DNA of 64,000 nucleotides from Malikia sp041190985 (GTDB lineage Bacteria > Pseudomonadota > Gammaproteobacteria > Burkholderiales > Burkholderiaceae_C). Location of the stretch: contig JBEEPT010000159.1 of assembly GCA_041190985.1 (NCBI GenBank), positions 38,551 through 102,550 of the forward strand, in the 5' to 3' direction. Position 1 is the first letter of the stretch. Every line of letters starts with the position of its first letter. Position numbers and translations under genes: made by a program. Positions 54,239 through 62,663 of the stretch are shown in pieces. The notes under the pieces are model-generated. The model was not told the origin of the DNA, searched no databases, and was given only the letters and a program-made list of their open reading frames with translations.

Positions 54239-56020
54239 ATGATAAATTTGTCATTGGCCGACCTGATAGGCCAAGCCGATGCGCTGTCCCGCCAGGATCA
54301 GACGCCTCAGGCGATTGGCTTGTACCAGTCCTGGCTTGATGTACATGCCAGCGATCCGCTTCGTGGCGCTGCCTGGTTCAATCTTGGCGTCCTGTTTGGG
54401 TCGCTGAGGCAGTCGCAGCAGGCTGAGCAGGCTTACCGGGAGGCCTTGCGTTCCCAGCCCGTGCTGCTGCAAGCGAGACTGAACCTTGGCCATCAGCTCG
54501 AACTGCAAGGGCGGCTGGACGAGGCGCTGCGCGAATGGGAGCAAGCGCTGAACGAGCCGGACGTCGCGGTGCCGCTGCAACTCCACGCGCTCAACAACCT
54601 GGCGCGCGCGCTGGAATCCGCCCGGCGCTACGACGAGGCCGCAGCCTATATGGCGCGCAGCCTGCAGCTCGATCCGGAGCAGTCCGACGTACTGCAGCAC
54701 TATGTCCACATCCGGCAGAAGCAGTGCGAGTGGCCGATCTACCAGGCGCTGGACAAGGTGACCGTCAACCGCCAGCTGCTGGCGACCTCGACGCTGGCCA
54801 TGCTGGCTGCGCACGACGACCCGGCCCTGCAGCTGCTGGCAGCGCGCGAGTTCGTGCACCGCAAGGTGCAGAAACCGGCGCCGCCCAAGCCACGCCGCGT
54901 GCGCCAGCCGGGCGATCGCATCCGCATCGGCTACCTCTCGGGCGACCTGTGCATGCATGCGGTCGGCCTGCTGACGGTCGAGCTGTTCGAGCTGCACGAC
55001 CGCGAGAAGTTCGAGGTCTACGGCTTTTGCTGGTCCAGGGACGACGGATCGCCGCTGCGCGAACGCATCGTCAAGGCCCTTGACCACCATGTCCGCATCG
55101 GCCACCTGAGCGACGAGCAGGCAGCGCAGGCAATCGAGGCCTGCAGCATCGACATCCTGGTGGATCTGCAAGGCCTGACCTCGGGCGCACGTCCCAACAT
55201 CCTGATGCAGCGCCCCGCCGGCGCGGTGCAGGTGAGCTACCTGGGCCTGCCCGGCACCTCGGGTCTGCCGACGGTCGACTACATCATTGCAGACGACTTC
55301 GTGTTTCCGCCCGAGCTCGAGCCCTACATGACCGAGAAGCCGCTGCGCGTGCCGCGCTGCTACCAGGTCAGCGATCGCCAGCGCGAGGTCGGCCCACCGC
55401 TGACGCGCGCGGCCTGCGGCCTGCCGGAGGGCAAGTTCGTCTTTGCCGCCTTCAACAACAACTACAAGATCAGCGCGGAAGTCTACGGCTGCTGGATGCG
55501 CATCCTGGCGCAGGTGCCGGGCAGCGTGCTGTGGCTGATGGCGGACAACCGCTGGGCCGAGCAGAACCTGCGCGAGCAGGCCAGGGCCCACGGCATCGCT
55601 CCGGCGCGGCTGATCTTTGCCGGCCGCGCGCTGCCGCCCGAATACATGGCGCGGCTGGCCTTGCCGGACCTGTTCCTCGACACCTTCCCGTACAACGCGG
55701 GCACCACCGCCAATGACATCCTGTGGATGGGGACGCCGATCCTGACCCGTTCGGGCCGCAGCTACATCTCCAGGATGTGCGGCAGCCTGCTGACGGCGGT
55801 GGGGCTGCCGGACCTGATCACCTTCAGCCTGGAGGAGTACGAGAGGAAGGCGGTGCAGTTGGGCTTGAACCCGAGGCGGATCGCGAGTCACAAGCGCTAC
55901 CTGGACGAGTACCGTCGGCAAAGCGACTTGTTCGACATGCCGCAGCTGGTGCGGGATCTGGAGGCAGCTCTGATGGCGCCAGCCCAGACGGCTGCCGTTG
56001 CGGTGGGGGCAATGTCATGA
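54239..56020 (+). CDS. SPINDLY/OGT-type protein O-glycosyltransferase (GT41)
   Basis: 593 residues. TPR helices fill residues about 1-165 (WFNLGVLFGSLRQSQQAEQA, ARLNLGHQLELQGRLDEALR, ALNNLARALESARRYDEAAA). The GT41 catalytic part follows: RIRIGYLSGDLCMHAVG with His240 (matching OGT His498), AFNNNYKISAEVYGCWMRIL with Lys410 (OGT Lys842), SVLWLM, and FLDTFPYNAGTTANDILWMG with Asp481. All key residues are kept, so it should be active. GT41 enzymes add GlcNAc or other sugars to Ser/Thr of proteins. ATGA overlap with the next gene. Confidence 0.93.
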   Translation: MINLSLADLIGQADALSRQDQTPQAIGLYQSWLDVHASDPLRGAAWFNLGVLFGSLRQSQQAEQAYREALRSQPVLLQARLNLGHQLELQGRLDEALREWEQALNEPDVAVPLQLHALNNLARALESARRYDEAAAYMARSLQLDPEQSDVLQHYVHIRQKQCEWPIYQALDKVTVNRQLLATSTLAMLAAHDDPALQLLAAREFVHRKVQKPAPPKPRRVRQPGDRIRIGYLSGDLCMHAVGLLTVELFELHDREKFEVYGFCWSRDDGSPLRERIVKALDHHVRIGHLSDEQAAQAIEACSIDILVDLQGLTSGARPNILMQRPAGAVQVSYLGLPGTSGLPTVDYIIADDFVFPPELEPYMTEKPLRVPRCYQVSDRQREVGPPLTRAACGLPEGKFVFAAFNNNYKISAEVYGCWMRILAQVPGSVLWLMADNRWAEQNLREQARAHGIAPARLIFAGRALPPEYMARLALPDLFLDTFPYNAGTTANDILWMGTPILTRSGRSYISRMCGSLLTAVGLPDLITFSLEEYERKAVQLGLNPRRIASHKRYLDEYRRQSDLFDMPQLVRDLEAALMAPAQTAAVAVGAMS

Positions 56021-57414
56021 TCGAAGTCGTCAGCGCCACCCGGATGACGCTGGAAGAGTTCTGGAGCCAGTCCGCGCTGGGCCGTTCCTTGGGCCGGCTG
56101 CAGCATGATCACAGGCTGGTGCCTCGGATCTTCTTTGAAAACCGGCGCGGTCTTTCGGAGGTGTTCAATGAGTGTCTGGCGGAGGAAGGCGGCGGCGAGA
56201 TCGTCGTGTTCATCCATGATGACGTCTGGATCGATGATTGCTTTCTGGCTGATCGCGTGCTGGATGCGGCCAATGTCTATGATGTCTTTGGCGTTGTCGG
56301 CAATCGGCGCTGCGTTCCCCTGCAGCCATCATGGGCCTTCCTCAATATAGAGGGCTTGTGGGATGAGCGGGAGAACCTCAGTGGCACGATTGCCCACGGT
56401 CCGGAAGCTTGTGGGCAGTTGGGATATTTCGGTCCCGCTCCTGCAGACTGTGAGTTGCTGGACGGTGTCTTCCTCGGTGTGCGCAAGCAGGCGCTGAAGG
56501 CCGCAGGGGTCGGCTTTGATCCGGCATTCCACTTTCATTTTTATGACGTGGACTTCTGCATGACAGCACGTCGCGGCGGCTTGAGGCTGGGCACCTGGCC
56601 CATCGCCTTGACGCATCAGAGCACTGGGGGCTATGGCCAAGGCTGGCTCGACACTTACCAGATATTCCATGACAAGTGGAGCCGTGTGCAAGATACAGAG
56701 CCCCGGCACGAGGCAGGGAATCAGGAGCGCAATGTGGCAACCATGAAGCAGACGCCCGCACACTCCTTGATCAATCGGGAGTTGATGGAAATGATTCCGG
56801 CGGGCGCGCGACGTATCGTGGATGTGGGTTGCATGCATGGCCAGATGGCCCAGGTCTACAAGCAGAGCCACCCGGAGGTGCAATATGTCGGGATTGACAT
56901 TGACCCCGACTATGCTGCCGTGGCAGCCCGTCATTGCGACGAGGCTTTTGCAGCGGATGTCGAGCAGTTGACCTCGGCGCAGTTTGAGCAGCTGTTTCCG
57001 TCGGATTGCTGGGTCTTCGGGGATTGCCTCGAGCATTTGAGGGATCCGTGGACGCTGCTGCGCCGGATCCGCGCAGCCATCGATCCCGACGGCTGTGTAC
57101 TGGTCTGCATGCCGAATGCCCAGCACTGGGGCGTCCAGTGGAGTCTGCTGTCCGGCCAGTTCCGCTACCAGGACAGCGGTCTTCTGGATCGCACCCATTT
57201 GCGCTGGTTCACCCGCACCACCATGCTGGAGATGTTTCAAGAGACCGGCTGGTCGGTGGCGCAAGGCTTGACGCGCACCCTGCCCGCGGCGCCACAGCAG
57301 GCCCAGGTGCTGGCTGGAATCCGGACCTTCGCGCTGGCAAGCGGCATCGATCCTGAACTGGCGGTCCACGATGCGCAGCCCTTTCAGTACATGTTCAAAC
57401 TGATCCCGGCTTGA
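56017..57414 (+). CDS. Glycosyltransferase-methyltransferase fusion
   Basis: 465 residues in two domains. Residues 1-230 look like a GT-A glycosyltransferase: EIVVFIHDDVWIDD (61-74) with a DD pair, NRRCVPLQPSWAF, LLDGVFLGVRKQALKAAGVG, FDPAFHFHFYDVDFCMTARR. From Met243 a class I SAM methyltransferase begins: ARRIVDVGCMHGQMA, YVGIDIDPDYA, WVFGDCLEHLRDPW. It starts inside the OGT stop (ATGA). The C-terminal half is closely repeated by the next gene. Likely extends and methylates a glycan begun by the OGT-type enzyme; inference. Confidence 0.85.
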   Translation: MIEVVSATRMTLEEFWSQSALGRSLGRLQHDHRLVPRIFFENRRGLSEVFNECLAEEGGGEIVVFIHDDVWIDDCFLADRVLDAANVYDVFGVVGNRRCVPLQPSWAFLNIEGLWDERENLSGTIAHGPEACGQLGYFGPAPADCELLDGVFLGVRKQALKAAGVGFDPAFHFHFYDVDFCMTARRGGLRLGTWPIALTHQSTGGYGQGWLDTYQIFHDKWSRVQDTEPRHEAGNQERNVATMKQTPAHSLINRELMEMIPAGARRIVDVGCMHGQMAQVYKQSHPEVQYVGIDIDPDYAAVAARHCDEAFAADVEQLTSAQFEQLFPSDCWVFGDCLEHLRDPWTLLRRIRAAIDPDGCVLVCMPNAQHWGVQWSLLSGQFRYQDSGLLDRTHLRWFTRTTMLEMFQETGWSVAQGLTRTLPAAPQQAQVLAGIRTFALASGIDPELAVHDAQPFQYMFKLIPA

Positions 57415-57422
57415 GGGCGTCC

Positions 57423-58103
57423 ATGGCAGCGATGAAGCAAACCCCCGCGCATGACTCGGTCAATCATGACTTGCTGCGCCTCATTCCGCCGCAGGCACGG
57501 AGCCTCGTGGAGGTCGGATGCATGCGCGGCCAGATGGCCCGTGCCTATCTGGCGCAGTATCCGGCGGCCAGGTATGTGGGCATCGATATCGACCCCGACT
57601 ATGCCCGGGTCGCTGCCGGGTTCTGCACCGAGGCCTTTGCGGCCGATGTCGAGCAGTTGCCGCAGGATCGCTTCGATCGGCTGTTCCCGAGCGACTGCTG
57701 GATCTTTGGTGACTGTCTGGAGCATTTGCGCGACCCATGGTCGCTGTTGCAGCGCATACGGGTGCGGATCGACGCTGATGGTTGCCTGCTGGCCTGCATT
57801 CCCAATGCGCAGCATTGGAGCGTCCAATGGCGCTTGCTGTCGGGGCAGTTCCGCTACGAGGACAGCGGGCTGATGGACAGGACGCACCTGCGATGGCTGA
57901 CGCGGATCACCATGCAGGAGATGTTCCAGTCCACGGGGTGGCGGGTGGCTCATGGTCTCAGTCGGATACCTGCGGCGACGCCCGCCCAGGATGCCATTCT
58001 CGAGGGCATTCGTGGCTTTGCCCAGGCGTGCGGCCTCGATCCCGAACTGGCGGTTCAGGACGCATTGCCCATCCAGTATGTGTTCAAGGTGGTGCCGGCT
58101 TGA
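57423..58103 (+). CDS. SAM-dependent methyltransferase, paralogue of the fusion's C-terminal half
   Basis: 226 residues from the ATG at 57423 (a TTG at 57411 and an ATG at 57432 are alternatives). It aligns without gaps over nearly its full length with residues 243-465 of the preceding protein: SLVEVGCMRGQMA, YVGIDIDPDYARVAA, LFPSDCWIFGDCLEHLRDPW, IPNAQHWSVQW, DSGLMDRTHLRWLTR, and the DPELAVQDA end. It starts 8 bp after the fusion's stop, so a tandem duplication is clear. A second methylation position or substrate is likely. Confidence 0.9.
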   Translation: MAAMKQTPAHDSVNHDLLRLIPPQARSLVEVGCMRGQMARAYLAQYPAARYVGIDIDPDYARVAAGFCTEAFAADVEQLPQDRFDRLFPSDCWIFGDCLEHLRDPWSLLQRIRVRIDADGCLLACIPNAQHWSVQWRLLSGQFRYEDSGLMDRTHLRWLTRITMQEMFQSTGWRVAHGLSRIPAATPAQDAILEGIRGFAQACGLDPELAVQDALPIQYVFKVVPA

Positions 58104-58112
58104 GCTGGGCCG

Positions 58113-58913
58113 TCAACCGATCCTGGCTCGGATGCTTGCAAAGCAGTCCATGTACTCCTGGAATCCCTGATCACGGTAGGCCATCTTGAGTGCATCGCTG
58201 ATGATGGCTTCTTGCCTGAAGCGGCTCAAGTTGGTGCCCGACCAGGCGAACTGGAAGGTGTTGGCCGACTTGGTGCGCCATCGTGGTTCCATGGTCAGCA
58301 GCAGCGAGGCCATGCCCTCCATGATGAAGACCTTGCGCTGGGCCTTGGGGTAGCTGGTTGGCTGGGTCAGTTGCTGGTGCAGGGAGTGATGCGGGTCTTC
58401 GCAGGCGGCGAAGAGTTGTTCATTGAGTTCCAGCCAGCGGCGCCAGAATGCAGGCCGCGCGACGAAGAAGTTGGAGAAGACGATCTGGCGCGAGTCCATG
58501 ACCAGCGACCTCAGGTCAAGCGTGATGCCGATGGATCGCAGGAAGGCTTCGCAGACCTCGATCTTGCCTGGGTTGAATAGCTCTCCGCCTTCAAAGACAT
58601 TGAGGAAGAAGGCGCCGATGTCAGGCTGCGGCGAGAACAGGCAGATGTCGCTGTCCCGGCCATGCTGGCGGACGAATTCGACGACGTCCTGATGTGTCTG
58701 TCCGGTCTTGGCAAAGAACTTCGGCGAGAAGAAACCGTAGAACGCTTCCTCGTCCAGGCTGGTCTCCAGCAGGAAGCGCCTTATCGGCCAGTACTCGAAC
58801 CAGTCCGGGCGTTCATTCTTGAGGTTGTCCAGAATCAGATAGCTAGGCGGGGCCTGCTCGAGTGTTGGTGTCGAGTAGGCGATGTGGTAGAGGTGGACTG
58901 GCGTTTCTAGCAT
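58113..58913 (-). CDS. Unrecognised protein of the exporter operon, perhaps glycosyltransferase-like
   Basis: 266 residues, not recognised. PVHLYHIAYSTPTLEQAPPS, then FYGFFSPKFFAKTG, DICLFSPQPDIGAFFLNVFEG and ARPAFWRRWLELNEQLF give a soluble, aromatic-rich protein. The FSPKFxxKTG element recalls uncharacterised glycosyltransferase-like proteins, but I cannot confirm it. Same strand as the HlyD-type gene, 38 bp after its stop; 9 bp from the stop of the convergent methyltransferase. Its place suggests a role in modifying or escorting the exported protein. Confidence 0.7.
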   Translation of the reverse strand: MLETPVHLYHIAYSTPTLEQAPPSYLILDNLKNERPDWFEYWPIRRFLLETSLDEEAFYGFFSPKFFAKTGQTHQDVVEFVRQHGRDSDICLFSPQPDIGAFFLNVFEGGELFNPGKIEVCEAFLRSIGITLDLRSLVMDSRQIVFSNFFVARPAFWRRWLELNEQLFAACEDPHHSLHQQLTQPTSYPKAQRKVFIMEGMASLLLTMEPRWRTKSANTFQFAWSGTNLSRFRQEAIISDALKMAYRDQGFQEYMDCFASIRARIG

Positions 58914-58951
58914 GGTAAGTCTGAGGATTTCTGCGCGAGGGCGGGTGGCGT

Positions 58952-60328
58952 TCACGGCTCCCGCGCCGCCTCGCTCAAGCCCCGCATCACCGGGTAGAGC
59001 ACGTAGGACATCACGCTGCGCTGGCCGACCACGATCTCGGCGCTCAGCGTCATGCCCGGGATCAGCGGGGCGTTGCGCGGCAGGTGACGCAGTTCGTTGT
59101 GCTCCAGCGTGGCGCGGCCCAGGTAGTAGGGGCCGGCCTGGTTGCTGCTCGGGTCCCTGGTGAAGGCATCCTGGCCCAGCTTGTCGAGCTGGCCCTTGAT
59201 CAGGCCGTGCTTCTGGAACGGGAAGGCGTCGATCTTGATGCGCACCGGGTCGTGCAGCTTGACGTAGCCGACGTCGGCCGAGCTGATCTGCACCTCGGCC
59301 TGCAGCGTTTCGCCCAGCGGTACCAGAGTGACCAGGGGCTCGGCCTCGCGGATGACGGAGCCGGCCGAGCGTGCGGCGACCTCCAGCACCACGGCATCGC
59401 CCGGCGCGGCCAGTTCGATCAGGCGGCTGCGCTTCTCGGCCTTCTTGACCTGCTCGGCCAATGAGTCGCGCTCGCGCCGCGCTGCGACCAGCTCCTCGGT
59501 GGTCTTCTGACGCCAGTCGCGGCTGAAGCTGGCTTTCTCGGCCTCGGCCTCGGCCAGTTGCCGCCTGAGTTCGACGCTGCGGTTGCGGGCGTTGATCAGT
59601 TCGCGCTCGACTTCCTGGCGCCGCTCGCGGCTTTCCAGCAGCTTCATGTTGGACTGGAACTGCTGCTGCGTCAGCTGCTCGTTCATGCCCTCGATCTCGC
59701 GCAGCGACTTGACGCGCGCCTCCAGGCTCTGGATGTCGTGGCGGTTGGTGGCCATGGCAGCCCGGGAGCGCTCGATGCTCTCGTTCAGGCGCAGCAGGCG
59801 CGCCTGGTAGCTGGCCTGGCGCTCGCCCTGCAGCTGCGACTGCAGCAACTCGTCGCGGTTCTGGCCCTGGGGCTTGAGCGGCTGGCCCGCCAGTTCCTGC
59901 TCGACCCGCCTGACCTCGGCCTCCAGGCTCTTGAGGCGGTCCTGCGCCTGGGTCAGGTCGGCGGTGATGAAGGTCGGGTCGAGCACCGCGAGCACCTGGC
60001 CCTGGCGCACGATCTGGCCCGGCTGCACGCGCAGCTCGCTGATCTGCGCCGTCTCCAATGGTTGCAGCACGATGTTGGGCTGCGCCGTCACGAGCTTGCC
60101 GCGCGCGGTCACGACCTGGTCGACCTCGAACACGCTGGCCCAGACGATGGTCGCGGCGACCAGGCCCACCAGCAGGTAGAGCGTGGCCGACAGCCCGCCG
60201 GGCAGGGGCTTGCGCTCGAGCGCGTCGGCGTCGGGCAGGAAGGCCACACTCCATGCGCCTGGCTTGGCTTTCTTGGCGGCGCGATCGGTGGCTGGCGGCT
60301 TCACAGGTGGCTGGTTTGCTGGTTCCAT
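58952..60328 (-). CDS. HlyD-family membrane-fusion protein of type I secretion
   Basis: 458 residues. A short Pro/Lys-rich cytoplasmic N-terminus, one TM near residues 48-70 (LSATLYLLVGLVAATIVWAS), a lipoyl-like half (VVTARGKLV, LRVQPGQIVRQGQVLAVLDP), a long alpha-helical coiled coil at about 130-300, the second lipoyl half, and the HlyD C-terminal beta domain ending in LYPVMRGLSEAAREP. The ATG at 60328 overlaps the exporter by 28 nt; an in-frame GTG at 60304 forms GTGA with the exporter stop and is an alternative start (450 residues). Bridges exporter and TolC. Confidence 0.93.
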   Translation of the reverse strand: MEPANQPPVKPPATDRAAKKAKPGAWSVAFLPDADALERKPLPGGLSATLYLLVGLVAATIVWASVFEVDQVVTARGKLVTAQPNIVLQPLETAQISELRVQPGQIVRQGQVLAVLDPTFITADLTQAQDRLKSLEAEVRRVEQELAGQPLKPQGQNRDELLQSQLQGERQASYQARLLRLNESIERSRAAMATNRHDIQSLEARVKSLREIEGMNEQLTQQQFQSNMKLLESRERRQEVERELINARNRSVELRRQLAEAEAEKASFSRDWRQKTTEELVAARRERDSLAEQVKKAEKRSRLIELAAPGDAVVLEVAARSAGSVIREAEPLVTLVPLGETLQAEVQISSADVGYVKLHDPVRIKIDAFPFQKHGLIKGQLDKLGQDAFTRDPSSNQAGPYYLGRATLEHNELRHLPRNAPLIPGMTLSAEIVVGQRSVMSYVLYPVMRGLSEAAREP

Positions 60329-62442
60329 AGCTGGGTATAGGGCTCGCAGCGGCCGACCAGTTCCGGGTGGCGGCCGGCGTCGGCCAGGCAGCCGCGCTCG
60401 AACACGAGGATGCGGTCGGAGTTGACCAGGGTCGACAGGCGGTGGCTGACGATGATCACCGTGCGCCCGGCCGCGATGCGGCCGAGGTTGCGGATGAAGA
60501 TGGCCTCGCTCTCGGGGTCGAGCGCGCTGGTGGCCTCGTCCAGGATCAGGATGCGCGGCGCGGGCAGCAGCGCGCGCGCGATCGCCAGGCGCTGCCGCTG
60601 GCCGCCCGAGAGGTTGCCGGCGTTTTCTTCCAGCAGGGTGTCGTAGCCCTGCGGCAGGCGCTCGATGAATTCGTCCGCGCCGGCGGTCTGTGCGGCTGCG
60701 ACGATCTGCTCGAAGCTCGCGTCGGGGCGCGCCATCGCGATGTTCTCGCGCACGCTGCCGCGGAACATGAAGTTGTCCTGCAGCACCACGCCGATGCTGC
60801 GGCGCAGGTGGGCCAGGTCGATCTCGCGGATGTCGACGCCGTCGAATCGCACCACGCCTTCCTGCACCGGATAGAGACCCTGGATCAGGCGCGTGAAGGT
60901 GGTCTTGCCGGAGCCGCTGCGGCCGACCACGCCGACCACGGTGCCGGGCTCGATCTCGAGCGAGACGCGGTCGAGCGCGGTCATGGCCGCGCCGGGATAG
61001 CGGAAGGTCACGCCGTCGAGCGCGATCCGGCCCTGGAACCTGGGGCGCAGGCCGCCGGAGGACTTGCGCTCGGGCGCGCGGTTCATGACCTCGCCCAGCA
61101 TCTTGACCGACAGCGCGGTCTCCTGGTACTCGTGCACCAGACCGACGATCTGCACCAGCGGGCCGACCACGCGGTTGGACATCATCTGGAAGGCGATCAG
61201 CGCGCCCACGGTCAGCTGCAGGCTGAAGACGTCGAGCGCGCCGAGCGCGATCACGCTGACCATCATGAGCTTTTCCAGCAGCTGGGTCAGGGTGGCGGCG
61301 GCGATCGACATGCGGCCGACGCCGAAGTGCATCTGGATGCTGGTGGCCGAGTACTGGTCCCAGAGCTTGCGCTGCTTGGGCTCGATCGCCAGCGACTTGA
61401 CGGTGCGCATGCCGTGGATGGTCTCGACCAGCATCGACTGGCGCGTGCCCTCGGCGTTGTAGAGCGCCTGCAGCCTGACGTTGAAGGGCTTGATCAGCAG
61501 CAGCACGACCAGCGCCATCAGGGCCGAGAAGCCGAACACCACGGCCGCGAGCTTGCCGCTGTACGACACCAGCAGCGGGATGAACAGGATCAGCCCGGTG
61601 GCGTCGAGCGCGGTGAAGAACAGGCGCCCGGTCAGGAAGCCGCGGATCGCCTGCACCTGCTGCATGTGGCGCACGATGACGCCGGCGGTGTGGCTCTCGA
61701 AATAGTCGATCGGCAGCGACAGCAGGTGGGCGAAGGTGCGCCGCGCCAGCCGGATGTCGATCACGTTGGTCGCGTGCAGCAGCAGGGTCTGGCGCATGAA
61801 GCCGAAGCCGGCCTCGAACAGCAGCACGCCGACGATGGCCACGGTCAGCACCGCGAGCGTCGAGTAGCTCTCGTGCACCAGCACCTTGTCGATGATGAGC
61901 TGCGAGAAGATCGGCATGCCCATGCCGAGCAGCTGCAGCATGACCGCGGCGATCGCGATGTCGCGAAACGCCTTGCCCTGGCGCAGGATCTCGGGGATGA
62001 ACCAGCGCAGCCCGAAGGGCTGGTGCTCGTCGAGCAGGCGATGCCGGCGCTTGAGCAGCACCAGCGTGCCGGACCAGCTGGCGACGAATTCGTCTTCTTC
62101 GACCAGGGCGATCTGGCCCTTGCCGGCCAGTGGGTCGAGCACGGCCAGCTTCGGAGCGCCGGCGCCGGCCTGCACGCCCGCGACGATGACCGAGCTGCCA
62201 TCGCGCCGGCGCGCCAGCAGCGGGAACACGCCCTGGAGTGCGACCAGCTCGCCCCAGCTCGATTCGACGCGCTGGGCCTTGAAGCCCAGTTCGGTGGCCA
62301 TGCGCAGCAGCAGCCGGTCGTCGGGCTCGCTGGCGTCGAGCGCGTAGTCGTGCAGCAGCCGCTCGGGCAGCGCCTGGATGCCGTGATGCTGGGCAATCGC
62401 GGTCAGGCATTGGAGGGTGGAGTGGCGGTGCGCGTGTGTCAT
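60301..62442 (-). CDS. Type I secretion ABC exporter (HlyB/RtxB type)
   Basis: 713 residues. Residues 1-130 are a C39-like domain (LQCLTAIAQHHGIQALPERL); the position of the catalytic Cys in C39 peptidases is Ser-Thr here, so it is a non-cleaving HlyB-type binding domain. The six-TM export domain spans about 150-430 and an ATPase follows: Walker A GRSGSGKTT, signature LSGGQRQRLAIARAL, Walker B ILILDEATSALD, H-loop SHRLS. It should recognise a C-terminal signal without cutting a leader. Starts its own operon with HlyD and the 266-residue protein. Confidence 0.94.
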   Translation of the reverse strand: MTHAHRHSTLQCLTAIAQHHGIQALPERLLHDYALDASEPDDRLLLRMATELGFKAQRVESSWGELVALQGVFPLLARRRDGSSVIVAGVQAGAGAPKLAVLDPLAGKGQIALVEEDEFVASWSGTLVLLKRRHRLLDEHQPFGLRWFIPEILRQGKAFRDIAIAAVMLQLLGMGMPIFSQLIIDKVLVHESYSTLAVLTVAIVGVLLFEAGFGFMRQTLLLHATNVIDIRLARRTFAHLLSLPIDYFESHTAGVIVRHMQQVQAIRGFLTGRLFFTALDATGLILFIPLLVSYSGKLAAVVFGFSALMALVVLLLIKPFNVRLQALYNAEGTRQSMLVETIHGMRTVKSLAIEPKQRKLWDQYSATSIQMHFGVGRMSIAAATLTQLLEKLMMVSVIALGALDVFSLQLTVGALIAFQMMSNRVVGPLVQIVGLVHEYQETALSVKMLGEVMNRAPERKSSGGLRPRFQGRIALDGVTFRYPGAAMTALDRVSLEIEPGTVVGVVGRSGSGKTTFTRLIQGLYPVQEGVVRFDGVDIREIDLAHLRRSIGVVLQDNFMFRGSVRENIAMARPDASFEQIVAAAQTAGADEFIERLPQGYDTLLEENAGNLSGGQRQRLAIARALLPAPRILILDEATSALDPESEAIFIRNLGRIAAGRTVIIVSHRLSTLVNSDRILVFERGCLADAGRHPELVGRCEPYTQLWNQQTSHL

Positions 62443-62547
62443 GCCAGGGTTCGCGGCCGAGTGACGGTGCCTGTTTGGGCGGGCGACACTGGCGCCGTCC
62501 GCAGGGGTTTTGTCGGCCTTGGGGCCGCTCGAATAAAATCGAACTGT

Positions 62548-62639
62548 CCCAAGGAGCGCTGCAGCGTCCGATTATCGAGGCTCCTCGCCGGGGCCGATCG
62601 TGGCGTCAGGCTTGGGTTTTTCATTCTTCAACTGCGCTC
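62548..62639 (+). promoter_or_regulatory. S-adenosylhomocysteine (SAH) riboswitch
   Basis: The 5' strand CCCAAG (62548-62553) pairs with CTTGGG (62611-62616) as P1, and GAGCGC (62554-62559) pairs with GCGCTC (62634-62639) as the pseudoknot. The conserved GAGCGCTGCAGCG start and CAGGCTTGGG segment fit the SAH-riboswitch consensus of beta- and gammaproteobacteria. SAH binding turns on genes that recycle it, and this sits 24 nt before the methionine synthase start, with a GTG start that the pseudoknot could expose. A search with the SAH riboswitch covariance model would settle it. Confidence 0.85.
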
Positions 62640-62663
62640 ACCGGATTCTTGTACGTTTTCCAG

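Noticed and set aside
58952..62410. A 1152-codon open frame on the minus strand reading through the HlyD gene and most of the exporter gene
   Set aside because: Its first two thirds are the wrong frame of the exporter and give an Arg/Ala-rich low-complexity protein; only the last 458 codons encode HlyD.
60301..62442. Bacteriocin (C39 peptidase) exporter
   Set aside because: The catalytic Cys position is Ser-Thr and there is no small peptide gene with a double-glycine leader nearby.
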